NCBI GenBank assembly: GCA_029882685.1
Contig: JAOUKH010000007.1
Coordinates: 1 to 39,274 of the forward strand
From: Cyclobacteriaceae bacterium
GTDB lineage: Bacteria; Bacteroidota; Bacteroidia; Cytophagales; Cyclobacteriaceae
DNA: 39,274 bases
Direction of reading: 5' to 3'
The notes beneath the pieces were generated by a model. The model searched no databases. It saw only the letters and a program-made list of their open reading frames with translations, and was not told where the DNA came from. Every line of letters starts with the position of its first letter. The first letter of the stretch is position 1. Shown one piece after another: positions 27,829-37,820 of this stretch. A program made the translations under genes and the position numbers.

Positions 27829-29919
27829 TTACTTTTCTTCTTCTGAAGTAGTAGAAATAGAGCTAGATGCATCAGGTTTTGATGAAGAGTCCTTTGCTTT
27901 ATTATCTGTATCTGCATCAGATGGATTTTCTTTTTCTACTTTCACGTCATTTTCAGGCTTATCCGATGTTCCATTGGTATAAGTTTCATAATTAGTCTGA
28001 TGCTCAAAAGGACGTTTACCTATTAGTCGTTCCAAATCAGCTTGAAATATTATTTCTTTTTCAAGAAGTTCTTTAGCAATAATATCTAATTCTTTTTGAC
28101 GTTTACTAAGTAAGTCTTTACTACGAAGATAAGCCTTGTCTACTATCTTCTTCACCTCAGTATCGATTTTTTCTGCTGTAGCTTCTGAGTAGGGTTTGTT
28201 AAAATTATACTCGGATTGTTTAGAGTCATAATAAGAAATATTTCCTATTTCATCATTCATGCCATAGATAGTAACGATACTATATGCCATTTTTGTAATG
28301 CGTTCCAAGTCACTTAAAGCACCAGTAGAAATTTTTTTGAATATAATTTCTTCGGCAGCTCTACCTCCCAATGCCATGCACATTTCATCAAGTAACTGTT
28401 CTGTTTGGTATAAAAACTGCTCTTTAGGTAAGTATTGTGCATAGCCTAGTGCTGCCACACCACGAGGGACAATACTCACTTTCACTAAAGGATCTGCATG
28501 TTCTAAAAACCAACCTGCCACTGCATGGCCTGCTTCATGATAGGCAACGATTTTCTTTTCTTCTGGCGATATGATTTTACTTTTCTTCTCTAATCCACCA
28601 ATTACTCGGTCGATAGCATCTTGAAAATCATCCATGCCAACAGATTTTTTATCTTTTCTGGCTGCGATAAGTGCCGCTTCATTACATACGTTGGCAATTT
28701 CAGCACCTGCAAAACCAGGGGTTTGAGCAGCTAGTTTTTTAGAATCAGCATTTTTGTCCATTTTCAAAGGCTCTAAATGTACTTTAAAAATAGCATCTCT
28801 ACCCACTATGTCAGGCTTGTCTATACTGATTTGTCTATCAAATCTGCCAGGTCTTAACAATGCAGAATCTAAAACATCTGGACGGTTAGTAGCGGCAAGA
28901 ATTATCACTCCTGAATCAGTAGAGAAGCCATCCATTTCTACTAATAGTGAGTTAAGAGTATTCTCTCGTTCATCATTAGAGCCAGGCATCTGTCCCTTTC
29001 CTCTTGAACGACCTATGGCATCAATTTCATCAATAAAAACGATACATGGTGCTTTTTCCTTAGCTTGCTTAAACAAGTCACGAACACGAGCTGCACCTAC
29101 ACCTACAAACATTTCCACAAAATCGGAACCTGAAAGTGTGAAGAAAGGTACTTCAGCTTCACCAGCTACTGCTTTTGCCAACAAAGTTTTTCCTGTTCCA
29201 GGAGGGCCTACTAGTAATGCTCCTTTGGGTATTTTACCACCTAATTTTGTGAACTTGTCTGGCGTTTTAAGAAAATCAACAATTTCTTTTACTTCTTCTT
29301 TAGCTTCTTCGAGTCCAGCTACGTTATCAAAAGTAATTTTCACTTTATTTTCGGCATCGAATAAAGCAGCTTTAGATTTCCCGATGTTAAAAATTTGTCC
29401 ACCAGGGCCTCCTTGGCCAGTCATTTTTCGCATTAGAAACCAGAAGCCAAAAAGGAGAGCAAAAAATATTCCCCATTGTAAAAACCAACCTGTTACATTT
29501 TCTCGTTCTTCTATTTTTAGGTCAACAGGATCAGCACCAGCCTCATTTAGTTTTGATTTTAACTGTTCATAATATAGCTCAAAATTACCTACATCACCCA
29601 CAACCATAATAAAGTGAGGGCCTGTTCCTAGACCCAATAATCCTTTGTTATCGGTTTCTGTTTTATATTTTGAATTTTCAAGTGCATCAGAAGTTAATGT
29701 TATTTCAACAGTTTTCTGATTACTGATTAAAACTACACTTCTCACATCATCGCTACGAAGCATATCTTCAAACTTACTTTTAGTGATTGTTTCAACACCT
29801 GCACCCTGATTAAAATAGGCCACACTAAAAATGAGTCCTATTAAGATAATGATCACCCACATTTGATACCCAGGTTTTTGGGGTATAGGAGTTTTTAATT
29901 TATTGTTATTATTTGCCAT
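27829..29919 (-). CDS. ftsH: ATP-dependent zinc metalloprotease FtsH
   Basis: GPPGTGKTLLAKAVAGEA, SRH region ATNRPDVLDSALLRPGRFDRQ, HEAGH. Confidence 0.98.
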   Translation of the reverse strand: MANNNNKLKTPIPQKPGYQMWVIIILIGLIFSVAYFNQGAGVETITKSKFEDMLRSDDVRSVVLISNQKTVEITLTSDALENSKYKTETDNKGLLGLGTGPHFIMVVGDVGNFELYYEQLKSKLNEAGADPVDLKIEERENVTGWFLQWGIFFALLFGFWFLMRKMTGQGGPGGQIFNIGKSKAALFDAENKVKITFDNVAGLEEAKEEVKEIVDFLKTPDKFTKLGGKIPKGALLVGPPGTGKTLLAKAVAGEAEVPFFTLSGSDFVEMFVGVGAARVRDLFKQAKEKAPCIVFIDEIDAIGRSRGKGQMPGSNDERENTLNSLLVEMDGFSTDSGVIILAATNRPDVLDSALLRPGRFDRQISIDKPDIVGRDAIFKVHLEPLKMDKNADSKKLAAQTPGFAGAEIANVCNEAALIAARKDKKSVGMDDFQDAIDRVIGGLEKKSKIISPEEKKIVAYHEAGHAVAGWFLEHADPLVKVSIVPRGVAALGYAQYLPKEQFLYQTEQLLDEMCMALGGRAAEEIIFKKISTGALSDLERITKMAYSIVTIYGMNDEIGNISYYDSKQSEYNFNKPYSEATAEKIDTEVKKIVDKAYLRSKDLLSKRQKELDIIAKELLEKEIIFQADLERLIGKRPFEHQTNYETYTNGTSDKPENDVKVEKENPSDADTDNKAKDSSSKPDASSSISTTSEEEK

Positions 29920-29975
29920 TATATCTATTTCTTTTCTCTCTCTACGCTTGTAGTCGTCTTTTGTTTAAAAATATT

Positions 29976-30347
29976 TTATTCATCAATGTGTGATATATGT
30001 GCATCACCCCAAAGATTTTCAAGTGCATAAAATTCACGTTTATCTTTTCTGAAAACATGAACAACTACATTTGCATAGTCTAACAACATCCATTCCTTAT
30101 TGGTTTTACCTTCTGAGTGCCATGGACTTTCCTTAAATGTTTTATAGACCTCCTGATCTACTGAGTCTACAATAGCGTCAAGCTGAGTATCCGAAGATCC
30201 AGAGCATAACACAAAAAAATCAGCAATTGCATTTTTTATCTTTCTCAAATCCATTACCACAATATCAAAGGCTTTTTTTTCTTGCATCCCCCGCACTACA
30301 ACCTGACTCATCTTTTCAGAGAGAGTGGAATTGTTATTTGTTGTCAT
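29976..30347 (-). CDS. rsfS: Ribosome silencing factor RsfS
   Basis: FDIVVMDLRKIKNAIADFFVLCSGSSDTQLDAIVDSV...KEWMLLDYANVVVHVF. Confidence 0.94.
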   Translation of the reverse strand: MTTNNNSTLSEKMSQVVVRGMQEKKAFDIVVMDLRKIKNAIADFFVLCSGSSDTQLDAIVDSVDQEVYKTFKESPWHSEGKTNKEWMLLDYANVVVHVFRKDKREFYALENLWGDAHISHIDE

Positions 30348-30388
30348 TCACTATCTTTGGTTTTACCTTAACAAAACTACTAAAATCA

Positions 30389-31147
30389 TTGTATAAAAAT
30401 CTTGCCAAACCATTTTTTATAGGGAAAAGGGTAGTATATATGCCATCTTGTCACTCTACAAATGAAATTGCATCAGAATTAGTAAAAAAGGAGCAAAAAC
30501 ATGAAGGAACAATTGTAATTACTAACCAGCAAACTGCTGGAAAAGGTCAGTTAGGAAATAGTTGGGAAGCACAGCCAGAAATGAATCTTACTTTTTCTAT
30601 GATTATTAAACCAAAAATGCTGATAGTGAAGGATCATTTTATGTTAAATATAATTTCATCATTAGCAGTTCGTGATTTTGTTGCAAAATATTATCCGCAT
30701 AATGTTAAAGTAAAATGGCCTAATGATATATATGTAGGAGATAATAAAATTGCTGGAATACTGATTAGCAATACATTAAGATCAAGTGAAATTGATAATA
30801 GCATTATTGGTATTGGACTTAATATTAATCAGGTTGAATTTGAGATAGATAATGCTATTTCATTAAAACTTTGTACAGGGCAACAGTTTCTGCTGGGAGA
30901 ATGCCTTGAGGAATTAGTGTTGGAAATTGAAAAGCGATATTTCCAAATGTTAAGAAAAGAAAGAGATCAACTATTCGAAGATTATCAAAATCAGCTTTAT
31001 TGGAAAAACGAAGTACATACTTTTAAAAGTAAGCAGCACTTCTTTTCTGGCATTATTAAAGGGATTAATAATTTGGGGCAATTGCATATTGAACTAGAAG
31101 AAGGTGATGAATATTTTAACTTCAAAGAAGTCTCCTTTATTAGGTGA
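30389..31147 (+). CDS. birA: Biotin--[acetyl-CoA-carboxylase] ligase
   Basis: TTNQQTAGKGQLGNSW-type motif (ITNQQTAGKGQLGNSWEAQPEMNLTFSMI), VKWPNDIYVGDNKIAGIL. Start set to TTG 30389 because the promoter TATCTTTG (30352-30359) lies inside the longer ORF-track call. Confidence 0.88.
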   Translation: MYKNLAKPFFIGKRVVYMPSCHSTNEIASELVKKEQKHEGTIVITNQQTAGKGQLGNSWEAQPEMNLTFSMIIKPKMLIVKDHFMLNIISSLAVRDFVAKYYPHNVKVKWPNDIYVGDNKIAGILISNTLRSSEIDNSIIGIGLNINQVEFEIDNAISLKLCTGQQFLLGECLEELVLEIEKRYFQMLRKERDQLFEDYQNQLYWKNEVHTFKSKQHFFSGIIKGINNLGQLHIELEEGDEYFNFKEVSFIR

Positions 31148-31185
31148 GAAATAGTTGGTTACGGTAATTTTATCAAAAAGTTATG

Positions 31186-31223
31186 TGTCCGATAACACAC
31201 ACTATTTTAAAAAATAGCGGACA
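31186..31223 (+). promoter_or_regulatory. Candidate enhancer/operator inverted repeat TGTCCG...CGGACA with inner CTATTTT/AAAATAG
   Basis: TGTCCG (31186-31191)/CGGACA (31218-31223), inner stem 31202-31208/31211-31217. Confidence 0.45.
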
Positions 31224-31274
31224 AAAGAAACATCAAAACCTTCCGTTTGAATAAAATTTCAATGTTTATGGGTT

Positions 31275-31289
31275 TGGCATTACACTTGT
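31275..31289 (+). promoter_or_regulatory. Candidate sigma-54 (-24/-12) promoter TGGCAT-N5-TTGT
   Basis: TGGCATTACACTTGT; GG-N10-GT spacing, ~45 bp upstream of the 31335 ATG. Confidence 0.45.
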
Positions 31290-31334
31290 CATGTTGTTGT
31301 TGGTCATATTTTAAAACTCAAAATATATAACAAC

Positions 31335-31967
31335 ATGAAAAATTTAAGAAAATCTGGAATTGCTCTTGCCATAGCTTGTGCTTTTCTTGCAACGAATTTT
31401 ACTACACTTGCTTCAACAGGAACCGAAGGAGAAGAATTAGTGAAGGTAACTGAAACTAATAATGTTAACTATGAACTTAATCGTATCACTAATTCTAAGA
31501 AGGTAATATTAGGGATAAAATTACTGGAAGATGAAAAGGTGAGATTGATTATTCAAAATAAAAAAAACGAAGATATTTTTTCTAAATGGTATAAGACTAC
31601 AAGTGGGTTTATGCAGACTTTTGATTTTTCGAAATTGAATGATGGTGTTTATACATTTAAAATAAAGGCTGGGAATGAAAAAGTTGAAAATACCGTAGAA
31701 ATAAAAGATGATAAAGCCATTTTACCAGGGTTTTCAGCTTATATATCGGAAGTTGAAGACAGTAAGGTCAAGTTCTCCTATTTTGCTCCTAAAGATGATG
31801 TATATCTTGTTTTGAAAAATAAAGAAGGTGAAAAGCTATTTGAGAAGAAAGTAGGAGCAGGGTACAATTCATCAGGTATTGCTAACCTTTCAAAACTCAG
31901 CAAAGGTACTTATACACTACAAATTAAAAATGGAACAAATATTGAATCCAAAGAAATAAAAATTTAA
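31335..31967 (+). CDS. Secreted protein with two tandem Ig-like/T9SS-tail-like repeats
   Basis: Signal peptide; two similar units (KVRLIIQNKKNEDIFSKWYKTTSGFMQTFDFSKLNDGVYTFKIKAG.. and DVYLVLKNKEGEKLFEKKVGAGYNSSGIANLSKLSKGTYTLQIKNG..). Confidence 0.75.
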   Translation: MKNLRKSGIALAIACAFLATNFTTLASTGTEGEELVKVTETNNVNYELNRITNSKKVILGIKLLEDEKVRLIIQNKKNEDIFSKWYKTTSGFMQTFDFSKLNDGVYTFKIKAGNEKVENTVEIKDDKAILPGFSAYISEVEDSKVKFSYFAPKDDVYLVLKNKEGEKLFEKKVGAGYNSSGIANLSKLSKGTYTLQIKNGTNIESKEIKI

Positions 31968-31999
31968 TAATTAGAACTCTCAATAACAACTTACTTCAT

Positions 32000-32024
32000 A
32001 AAGGGCAATAATTAATTGCCCTTT
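32000..32024. terminator. Bidirectional terminator-like hairpin
   Basis: Perfect 10-bp stem AAAGGGCAAT-aatta-ATTGCCCTTT between convergent genes; overlaps the stop codon of the minus-strand gene. Confidence 0.7.
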
Positions 32025-34126
32025 ATTTGTTTTATCGCACTTTCTACAGAATGAACAGGCAACTTGCAAGTTTTATTGAAGCAAACATAAATGGTAGTTT
32101 TGTCATTAATGGCATACTTGCCTTTCATTAAGGGTAAATCACTTTCTGTATTACTTCCCATAACTACTTTGTTAGGAATATATTGAGATGCTAATAAAGA
32201 TCTAAGTTCATCTGCTTTCTCTCCCAATATTACAATTTCAGGTGTTGGGTATGTTTTATAGCTGTACAATGTAGCCCAATTAGACAAGTGACTAGTACTG
32301 GAGGTAAGGATACCTGATACTTGAGAAAGCATTGTATTTGACATATCGTGATACTCTTTCTTATCTAAAATAGTAGCTAACACATGAAGGTTGACAGCCA
32401 TTATGGAGTTAGAAGAAGGGATAACATTATCGAAAATCTCTTTTTTTCGTGCTATAAGATCATCACTTTCATCATTGGTGTAATAAAATAGCCCTTCTTT
32501 ATTATCATAAAAATTTGTAATTGTATATTGAGTAAGTTTATCTGCTATTTTTAGATAATCTTCATCAAAAGTACTTTGGTATGCTGTGGTCAATGCTTCA
32601 ATATAAAGAGCATAATCCTCAAGATAGGCAGTGATTGATGCTTTTCCATCTTTGTAGTTGCGAAATAAATTATTTCCTTCGCGCATATTTTCTTCAATGA
32701 ATTGAATGTTCTTCAATGCGAGTGATAAATACTTTTCATCAGAAAAAACATTATAAGCATCTAACAAACCTTTAGCCATTACAGCATTCCATCCTAATAA
32801 TATTTTATCATCTAGTCCAGGACGAATACGCTTCTCACGTGCTTTATAGAGTTTAGATTTAGCTTGTAGAATTATCTTATTAAGATCATCTTGTGAGATG
32901 TTTTCTTTCTGGGCAAACATTTTATCTGAGGTGCTACGATGTAAAATATTGTTGCCATGTTCCCAATTTCCCTTTTGTGTTACATTATAGTATTTGGATA
33001 CAATTTCCGCATCTCTACCTAATACGTCTATAAATTCATCATATTTCCACACATAATATTTCCCTTCTTCCCCTTCACTATCCGCATCCAGTGATGAATA
33101 AAACCCATTTTCATCACTAGTCATTTCTTCTTGCAGCCAGTTTACCGTTTCTTCAACAATTGTTTTATAGTAAGCATCTCTTGTTAAGCTATAGGCTTCT
33201 GAATATAAACTAACTAATTGAGCATTGTCATATAGCATTTTCTCAAAATGCGGAGCAAACCACTCTTTATCGACTGAATAGCGAGCAAACCCACCACCTA
33301 CTTGGTCGTAGATGCCACCATAGCCAATATTGTTTAATGTTTTTGTTACTTGTTGAAGAGCTAATTCATTTCCAGTTGCCTCATTATAGCGAAGTAGGAA
33401 AGCCCAATTAGATGGCATCGGGAATTTAGGAGCATCCCCCATTCCGCCATATTTCTTGTCAAAACGTTGTGTCATTGTACTAAACATGTCGTCTAGCAGC
33501 TTTTTTTCAAATGGATTATCTGAGGGTGTTAAACCATATTTTTCAATCTCACTTGCTGAAAGAGTTTGTGTAAATTGTTCTGCAGATTTCTCCAATTTTT
33601 CACGATTTTCTTTAAACGCTTTTGCTATGCTTTGCAGAATTTGTGTCCATTGTTCTGGAGGGAAATAAGTGCCACCATAAAAAGGTTTTTGATCAGGAGT
33701 AATAAATACATTTAAGGGCCATCCACCATTTAGTCCCATGGCTTGTACAGCATCCATGTACACCTGATCTACATCTGGACGTTCTTCTCTATCTACTTTA
33801 ATACACACAAAATATTTATTCATAATAGCAGCTATGCTATCATTTTCGAATGACTCTCGTTCCATGACATGACACCAATGACAAGCAGCGTATCCGATGC
33901 TTACAATAATTGGTTTGTCTTCATTTTTTGCTTTTTCCAATGCTTCTTTTCCCCACGGATACCAATCTACTGGGTTGTGAGCATGTTGAAGTAAATATGG
34001 GCTTGAGGAGTTAATAAGCCTATTGGTATGTTCATGTGATGATGAAGTCATGTTTTCAGTATTATTTTCCTGAGTTGAGCAAGAAAGAATAAATAATAAA
34101 ATAATATTTAAAATTAAGGTTTTCAA
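32012..34126 (-). CDS. Thioredoxin domain-containing protein (DUF255, YyaL/SSP411 family), lipoprotein-like
   Basis: [60 protein letters not shown]-terminal LLFILSCS lipobox. Confidence 0.95.
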   Translation of the reverse strand: MKTLILNIILLFILSCSTQENNTENMTSSSHEHTNRLINSSSPYLLQHAHNPVDWYPWGKEALEKAKNEDKPIIVSIGYAACHWCHVMERESFENDSIAAIMNKYFVCIKVDREERPDVDQVYMDAVQAMGLNGGWPLNVFITPDQKPFYGGTYFPPEQWTQILQSIAKAFKENREKLEKSAEQFTQTLSASEIEKYGLTPSDNPFEKKLLDDMFSTMTQRFDKKYGGMGDAPKFPMPSNWAFLLRYNEATGNELALQQVTKTLNNIGYGGIYDQVGGGFARYSVDKEWFAPHFEKMLYDNAQLVSLYSEAYSLTRDAYYKTIVEETVNWLQEEMTSDENGFYSSLDADSEGEEGKYYVWKYDEFIDVLGRDAEIVSKYYNVTQKGNWEHGNNILHRSTSDKMFAQKENISQDDLNKIILQAKSKLYKAREKRIRPGLDDKILLGWNAVMAKGLLDAYNVFSDEKYLSLALKNIQFIEENMREGNNLFRNYKDGKASITAYLEDYALYIEALTTAYQSTFDEDYLKIADKLTQYTITNFYDNKEGLFYYTNDESDDLIARKKEIFDNVIPSSNSIMAVNLHVLATILDKKEYHDMSNTMLSQVSGILTSSTSHLSNWATLYSYKTYPTPEIVILGEKADELRSLLASQYIPNKVVMGSNTESDLPLMKGKYAINDKTTIYVCFNKTCKLPVHSVESAIKQIKGN

Positions 34127-34132
34127 TTGTGA

Positions 34133-35098
34133 TTAATTTAAAATTTGAGAGTTAATGTATTTAAGTTCCTCGCTTGTGTTAATGTTATAACTCAAACTAT
34201 TTAGCTTCGAAATTATTTTCTTTAGAAATTTTTGATGTTCATCAGAATGTACATTAAAAGGTTTATGATTAAGTGCCTTTAATACACTGTCCCATTCTTT
34301 GATAAAATCCATACTGGTATCATCAAAATAAGTACCAGAAAATTTTTGCCAAATATACTGAATTGCTTCTTCGCTTGGGTGAAGCATATCAGATTTATAA
34401 AAACGATAGTCACGAAGATCGTCCATCATGAGTTCATAACTAGGGAAATATTGAATGTTATTGAATTTTTCAGTTAAGGTATGAGTAGCTATTCGCAATA
34501 TAGATTTACTAGCACTATTCAATTCAATTGTTTCTTTTATATGGCGAACAGGACTCACCGTAAGTAAAATATTTATATCATCCGGAAGAATTGTCATTAA
34601 TTTCTCGAAATCCAACACTATTTCTTCAGTACTGAGTAGGCGTTTGTTAAAATTTTTTGCAGGAACTTTATGGCAATTAGCAACCACTTCTCCAATATTT
34701 TTATGTTCATATATTATGGCTGAACCCCAAGTTATTATTAACCATTTTGTAGTTTTTAGATGATGATTTGCGACTTCTAATGTATGATTTCCTTTTTCAA
34801 CTAATGCTTCTTTTTGCAAAGATGAAAATTGAGAGTGTAGATCATAATGAAAATGGATGTCTTGATTTTTGCCATATCCATTTTCAGATAAATAAGATTT
34901 GTTTAGAGCAGTAATTAGTAATTTATTGATGCTGATAGGATTGAAAATAGTACCAAAAGGATTAGCTAAACTGTTGAATTTATACCTTTCAAGAAGTGAG
35001 CCGATATTAGTTGAAAAGCACGATCCTATGAGAAAAATAGGGTCTTTTAGTGATATTTTTTGAGGTGATGGGGCTATATGAAGTTCGGTTCGAAACAT
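34133..35098 (-). CDS. GSCFA domain-containing protein
   Basis: MFRTELHIAPSPQKISLKDPIFLIGSCFSTNIGSLLERYKFNSLANPFGTIFNP; start moved to the ATG preceding FRTEL. Confidence 0.92.
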   Translation of the reverse strand: MFRTELHIAPSPQKISLKDPIFLIGSCFSTNIGSLLERYKFNSLANPFGTIFNPISINKLLITALNKSYLSENGYGKNQDIHFHYDLHSQFSSLQKEALVEKGNHTLEVANHHLKTTKWLIITWGSAIIYEHKNIGEVVANCHKVPAKNFNKRLLSTEEIVLDFEKLMTILPDDINILLTVSPVRHIKETIELNSASKSILRIATHTLTEKFNNIQYFPSYELMMDDLRDYRFYKSDMLHPSEEAIQYIWQKFSGTYFDDTSMDFIKEWDSVLKALNHKPFNVHSDEHQKFLKKIISKLNSLSYNINTSEELKYINSQILN

Positions 35099-35192
35099 AA
35101 TCGAGTTAAAATATTGATGCAATTAACAAATACTAGAGGATAATTGCTTGTAAAAAGTGTTTTGAAGTTGCTGAATTTGTTAGTTTTGAATT

Positions 35193-35426
35193 ATGGTGAA
35201 AGTAAAACTTTTTGGAATTGCCAAGGATATCGTTTCAGCTTCTTATTTTGAAGCGGAATCAGGAGTTACTGTGAATCATCTTAAGCAAAATATGATAGCA
35301 CAATACCCTGCTTTTTCGAATTTACGCTCGGTGTTAGTTGCCGTGAATGATGAGTATGCTTTAGATGATGTGGTGATTTATGAAAATGATGACGTGGCTA
35401 TAATACCTCCTGTAAGTGGTGGATGA
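35193..35426 (+). CDS. moaD: Molybdopterin synthase sulfur carrier subunit (MoaD/ThiS family)
   Basis: 78-aa class protein ending ...VAIIPPVSGG; directly upstream of moaE. Confidence 0.92.
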   Translation: MVKVKLFGIAKDIVSASYFEAESGVTVNHLKQNMIAQYPAFSNLRSVLVAVNDEYALDDVVIYENDDVAIIPPVSGG

Positions 35427-35838
35427 ACGCATAAAAATATTGGACGAGCCACTTGATTCTCAAGAGGTGATTGATTTGGTGGCATCACCAGCCGCTGGTG
35501 CTATTGATGTTTTTATAGGTACAGTACGTAATAGTACACAAAACAAATCAGTTCAGCGACTTGAATTTGAATCGTACGATTCAATGGCGATTAAGGAGAT
35601 ATCAAAAATTATTGAGAAAGCTTCAGAGAAGTGGCCTGTTATTAAAATGGCAGTTTACCACCGTAAGGGCATTTTAGATATTGGAGATATAGCTGTTGTA
35701 ATAGCAGTTTCTTCTCCACATAGAAAAGCTGCTTTTGAGGCATGTCAATTTGCTATTGATACGCTAAAAGAAACTGTGCCAATTTGGAAAAAAGAAGTGT
35801 TTGATGATGGAGAAGTTTGGGTAGCAGCTCACCCTTAA
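35416..35838 (+). CDS. moaE: Molybdopterin synthase catalytic subunit MoaE
   Basis: AGAIDVFIGTVRNSTQNKSVQRLEFESYDSMA...YHRKGILDIGDIAVVIAVSSPHRKAAFEAC...PIWKKE. Confidence 0.95.
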   Translation: MVDERIKILDEPLDSQEVIDLVASPAAGAIDVFIGTVRNSTQNKSVQRLEFESYDSMAIKEISKIIEKASEKWPVIKMAVYHRKGILDIGDIAVVIAVSSPHRKAAFEACQFAIDTLKETVPIWKKEVFDDGEVWVAAHP

Positions 35839-36422
35839 GAATTGTTTCCTTTAATTTCATTAAACTCTGTTAATGTATTAACATTTAGAAGCACTTTATT
35901 ATTTCCTGAAGGAATCATTTGAACATCATTCGACATTAAAAATGATCTGGGACTGAAATTGCCAGCTTGTTGGAACACTACTAATTCTGGATAGCAACTA
36001 GTTTCCCAAACACAAAATAAAGGCTCTGGTTTTTCAGATTTGTTTTTGTAGCATGTAGCTAATTTATTTGGTTTTCGATGAGTTAATAAATGTTCAATAC
36101 TTCGACCATCAATAAACGGCATATCGCATGCTACTACCAACCATGCTTGGTTAGGAGTATGATTGAAAGCAGACAGTATACCGTTTAAAGGGCTTTCAAA
36201 TGGAAATACATCTTCAATTACCTGATAATTGGGATAATCGGTTTTGTGCTTTGCTGAAACATACACTTTATTACAGAATTTGGCTAATAATGTAGTGATG
36301 TGTTCGATCTGAGGTGTTCCATGATAATTTAAAAAAGCTTTGTCACTCCCCATTCGTGAACTTTTACCACCCACCAGCACTAATCCATTTAGGTTATTGT
36401 CTTTTGAATTCAGACTTGCCAC
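35835..36422 (-). CDS. mobA: Molybdenum cofactor guanylyltransferase (MobA-like)
   Basis: NGLVLVGGKSSRMGSDKAFLNYHG...LVVACDMPFID. Confidence 0.92.
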   Translation of the reverse strand: MASLNSKDNNLNGLVLVGGKSSRMGSDKAFLNYHGTPQIEHITTLLAKFCNKVYVSAKHKTDYPNYQVIEDVFPFESPLNGILSAFNHTPNQAWLVVACDMPFIDGRSIEHLLTHRKPNKLATCYKNKSEKPEPLFCVWETSCYPELVVFQQAGNFSPRSFLMSNDVQMIPSGNNKVLLNVNTLTEFNEIKGNNS

Positions 36423-36870
36423 CTGTTTTTGACATTAATTTAGTTTCTGTAATTACCATATCATGAGAAAGTGCTTTGCACATATCATATATCGTTAGTG
36501 CTGTCACGGATGCTGCTGTAATAGCCTCCATTTCTACCCCTGTTTTTCCTGTAATAATAGCAGTAGTGTCGATTATTATATTATTTCCATTTATAGAAAT
36601 TTCCACTTTGCAGTCTTCGAGTGCTAAAGGGTGACAAAAAGGAATTAATTCAGCCGTTTTTTTTGCCCCCATTACTCCAGCAATTATTGCGGTATGAAAA
36701 ACAGGGCCTTTTTTGGTGTGAATATCTCCATCTTTAAGTGCAGCTAATATGGTGTTATTCACAATTACTTCGGCACGAGCCTTAGCAATTCTCTTGGTGA
36801 CTTTCTTGTCAGAAACATCAACCATAGTAGGGTTGCCTTTTTTGTCAATATGGCTCAGTTCATTAGGCAT
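36394..36870 (-). CDS. moaC: Cyclic pyranopterin monophosphate synthase MoaC
   Basis: MPNELSHIDKKGNPTMVDVSDKKVTKRIAKARAEV...GVMGAKKTAELIPFCHPL; start set to ATG at 36870. Confidence 0.95.
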   Translation of the reverse strand: MPNELSHIDKKGNPTMVDVSDKKVTKRIAKARAEVIVNNTILAALKDGDIHTKKGPVFHTAIIAGVMGAKKTAELIPFCHPLALEDCKVEISINGNNIIIDTTAIITGKTGVEMEAITAASVTALTIYDMCKALSHDMVITETKLMSKTGGKSEFKRQ

Positions 36871-37319
36871 TAATTTTTCAGTTTCTTCCAATCATCGGAG
36901 GAGGAAATACCAAGAGTTCCATCTTTATATTCCAAAACAAAATCTAGTAAAACCTGATCTTGGCAGCCTTTAAAGCTTGTCTCGCCTACACTTTTTAATA
37001 GAATTGGATAAGAGAAACCATATTCTCTTTTGAATTTTAAAATTTCATTGTTTTTATCCACCATAAATCCCCACTCTATTTGTATAGGTTGGTTTTTACA
37101 CGATGCTGGTGAAAATCCATAAACATCATACTTATAAAGCCCTGAGCCATCTTCGTTTAGTGTCAAGTAACCCGATTTTCTTCCTTTATACTCACCAATA
37201 AAAGTATTAGGAACACCATAAGTTGTGGTTATATCTTGCCCTTCGTAAGTAATTAGTCGTACTTTATCATTAATAAATAGCGATGTTAGAAATAAGGTGA
37301 TAAAGAAAGTTAGTTTCAT
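36870..37319 (-). CDS. Hypothetical secreted protein
   Basis: 149-aa ORF with signal-peptide-like N-terminus; stop overlaps the moaC start (TAATG). Confidence 0.65.
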   Translation of the reverse strand: MKLTFFITLFLTSLFINDKVRLITYEGQDITTTYGVPNTFIGEYKGRKSGYLTLNEDGSGLYKYDVYGFSPASCKNQPIQIEWGFMVDKNNEILKFKREYGFSYPILLKSVGETSFKGCQDQVLLDFVLEYKDGTLGISSSDDWKKLKN

Positions 37320-37365
37320 AATAGCCTAAATTTTGTGTTACAAAATAATATTAGTTAGCCAACTA

Positions 37366-37749
37366 TTAAAAAGGAAGATCATCAGTCTTTTCATCTTCAT
37401 TGATCCAGCCTGGTTCTTCCATCTGATCCATGCCTTCCTGTGGAGCAGGTGTACTAGTTTGAGTTTGAGACGCTCCACTTTGTATTCTCCATGCTTGTAA
37501 TGTGTTAAAATATTTTACGCCTCCTTTAGGATCGTTCCATTTTCTACCTTTAAGATTGAAGGATATTGTAATCTCATTTCCAACTTGATAGTTGTCTAGA
37601 AGACCACATTTATCTTGAATCATTTCAAACTTCACAAACTCGGGATACTGAGGGTTTTCTGCAAATTCAAGTACAAATTCTCTTTTTTTGAAGGTATCTG
37701 TTACCTGTTGCGTTTGAAATATTTCTGCAATTTTTCCTTTAACTTCCAT
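37366..37749 (-). CDS. DUF3127 domain-containing protein (OB-fold/SSB-like), C-terminal DDLPF
   Basis: MEVKGKIAEIFQTQQVTDTFKKREFVLEFAENPQYPEFVKFEMIQDKCGLLDNYQVGNEITISFNLKGRKW...INEDEKTDDLPF. Confidence 0.88.
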   Translation of the reverse strand: MEVKGKIAEIFQTQQVTDTFKKREFVLEFAENPQYPEFVKFEMIQDKCGLLDNYQVGNEITISFNLKGRKWNDPKGGVKYFNTLQAWRIQSGASQTQTSTPAPQEGMDQMEEPGWINEDEKTDDLPF

Positions 37750-37820
37750 TTTAGTGATTGTGTTATTAATTCTTCAAAGTTAAAAAAACAGAGAAGGAGT
37801 TGTAATGATTTACAATAAAT

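Noticed and set aside
28754-29572. 272-aa plus-strand ORF antisense to ftsH
   Set aside because: Lies entirely within the strongly supported ftsH AAA+ region; Ser/Pro-rich low-information translation typical of a shadow ORF.
30227-30388. Extended N-terminus of birA in the ORF track
   Set aside because: Would overlap rsfS on the opposite strand and includes the likely birA promoter (TATCTTTG at 30352-30359); conserved sequence starts later.
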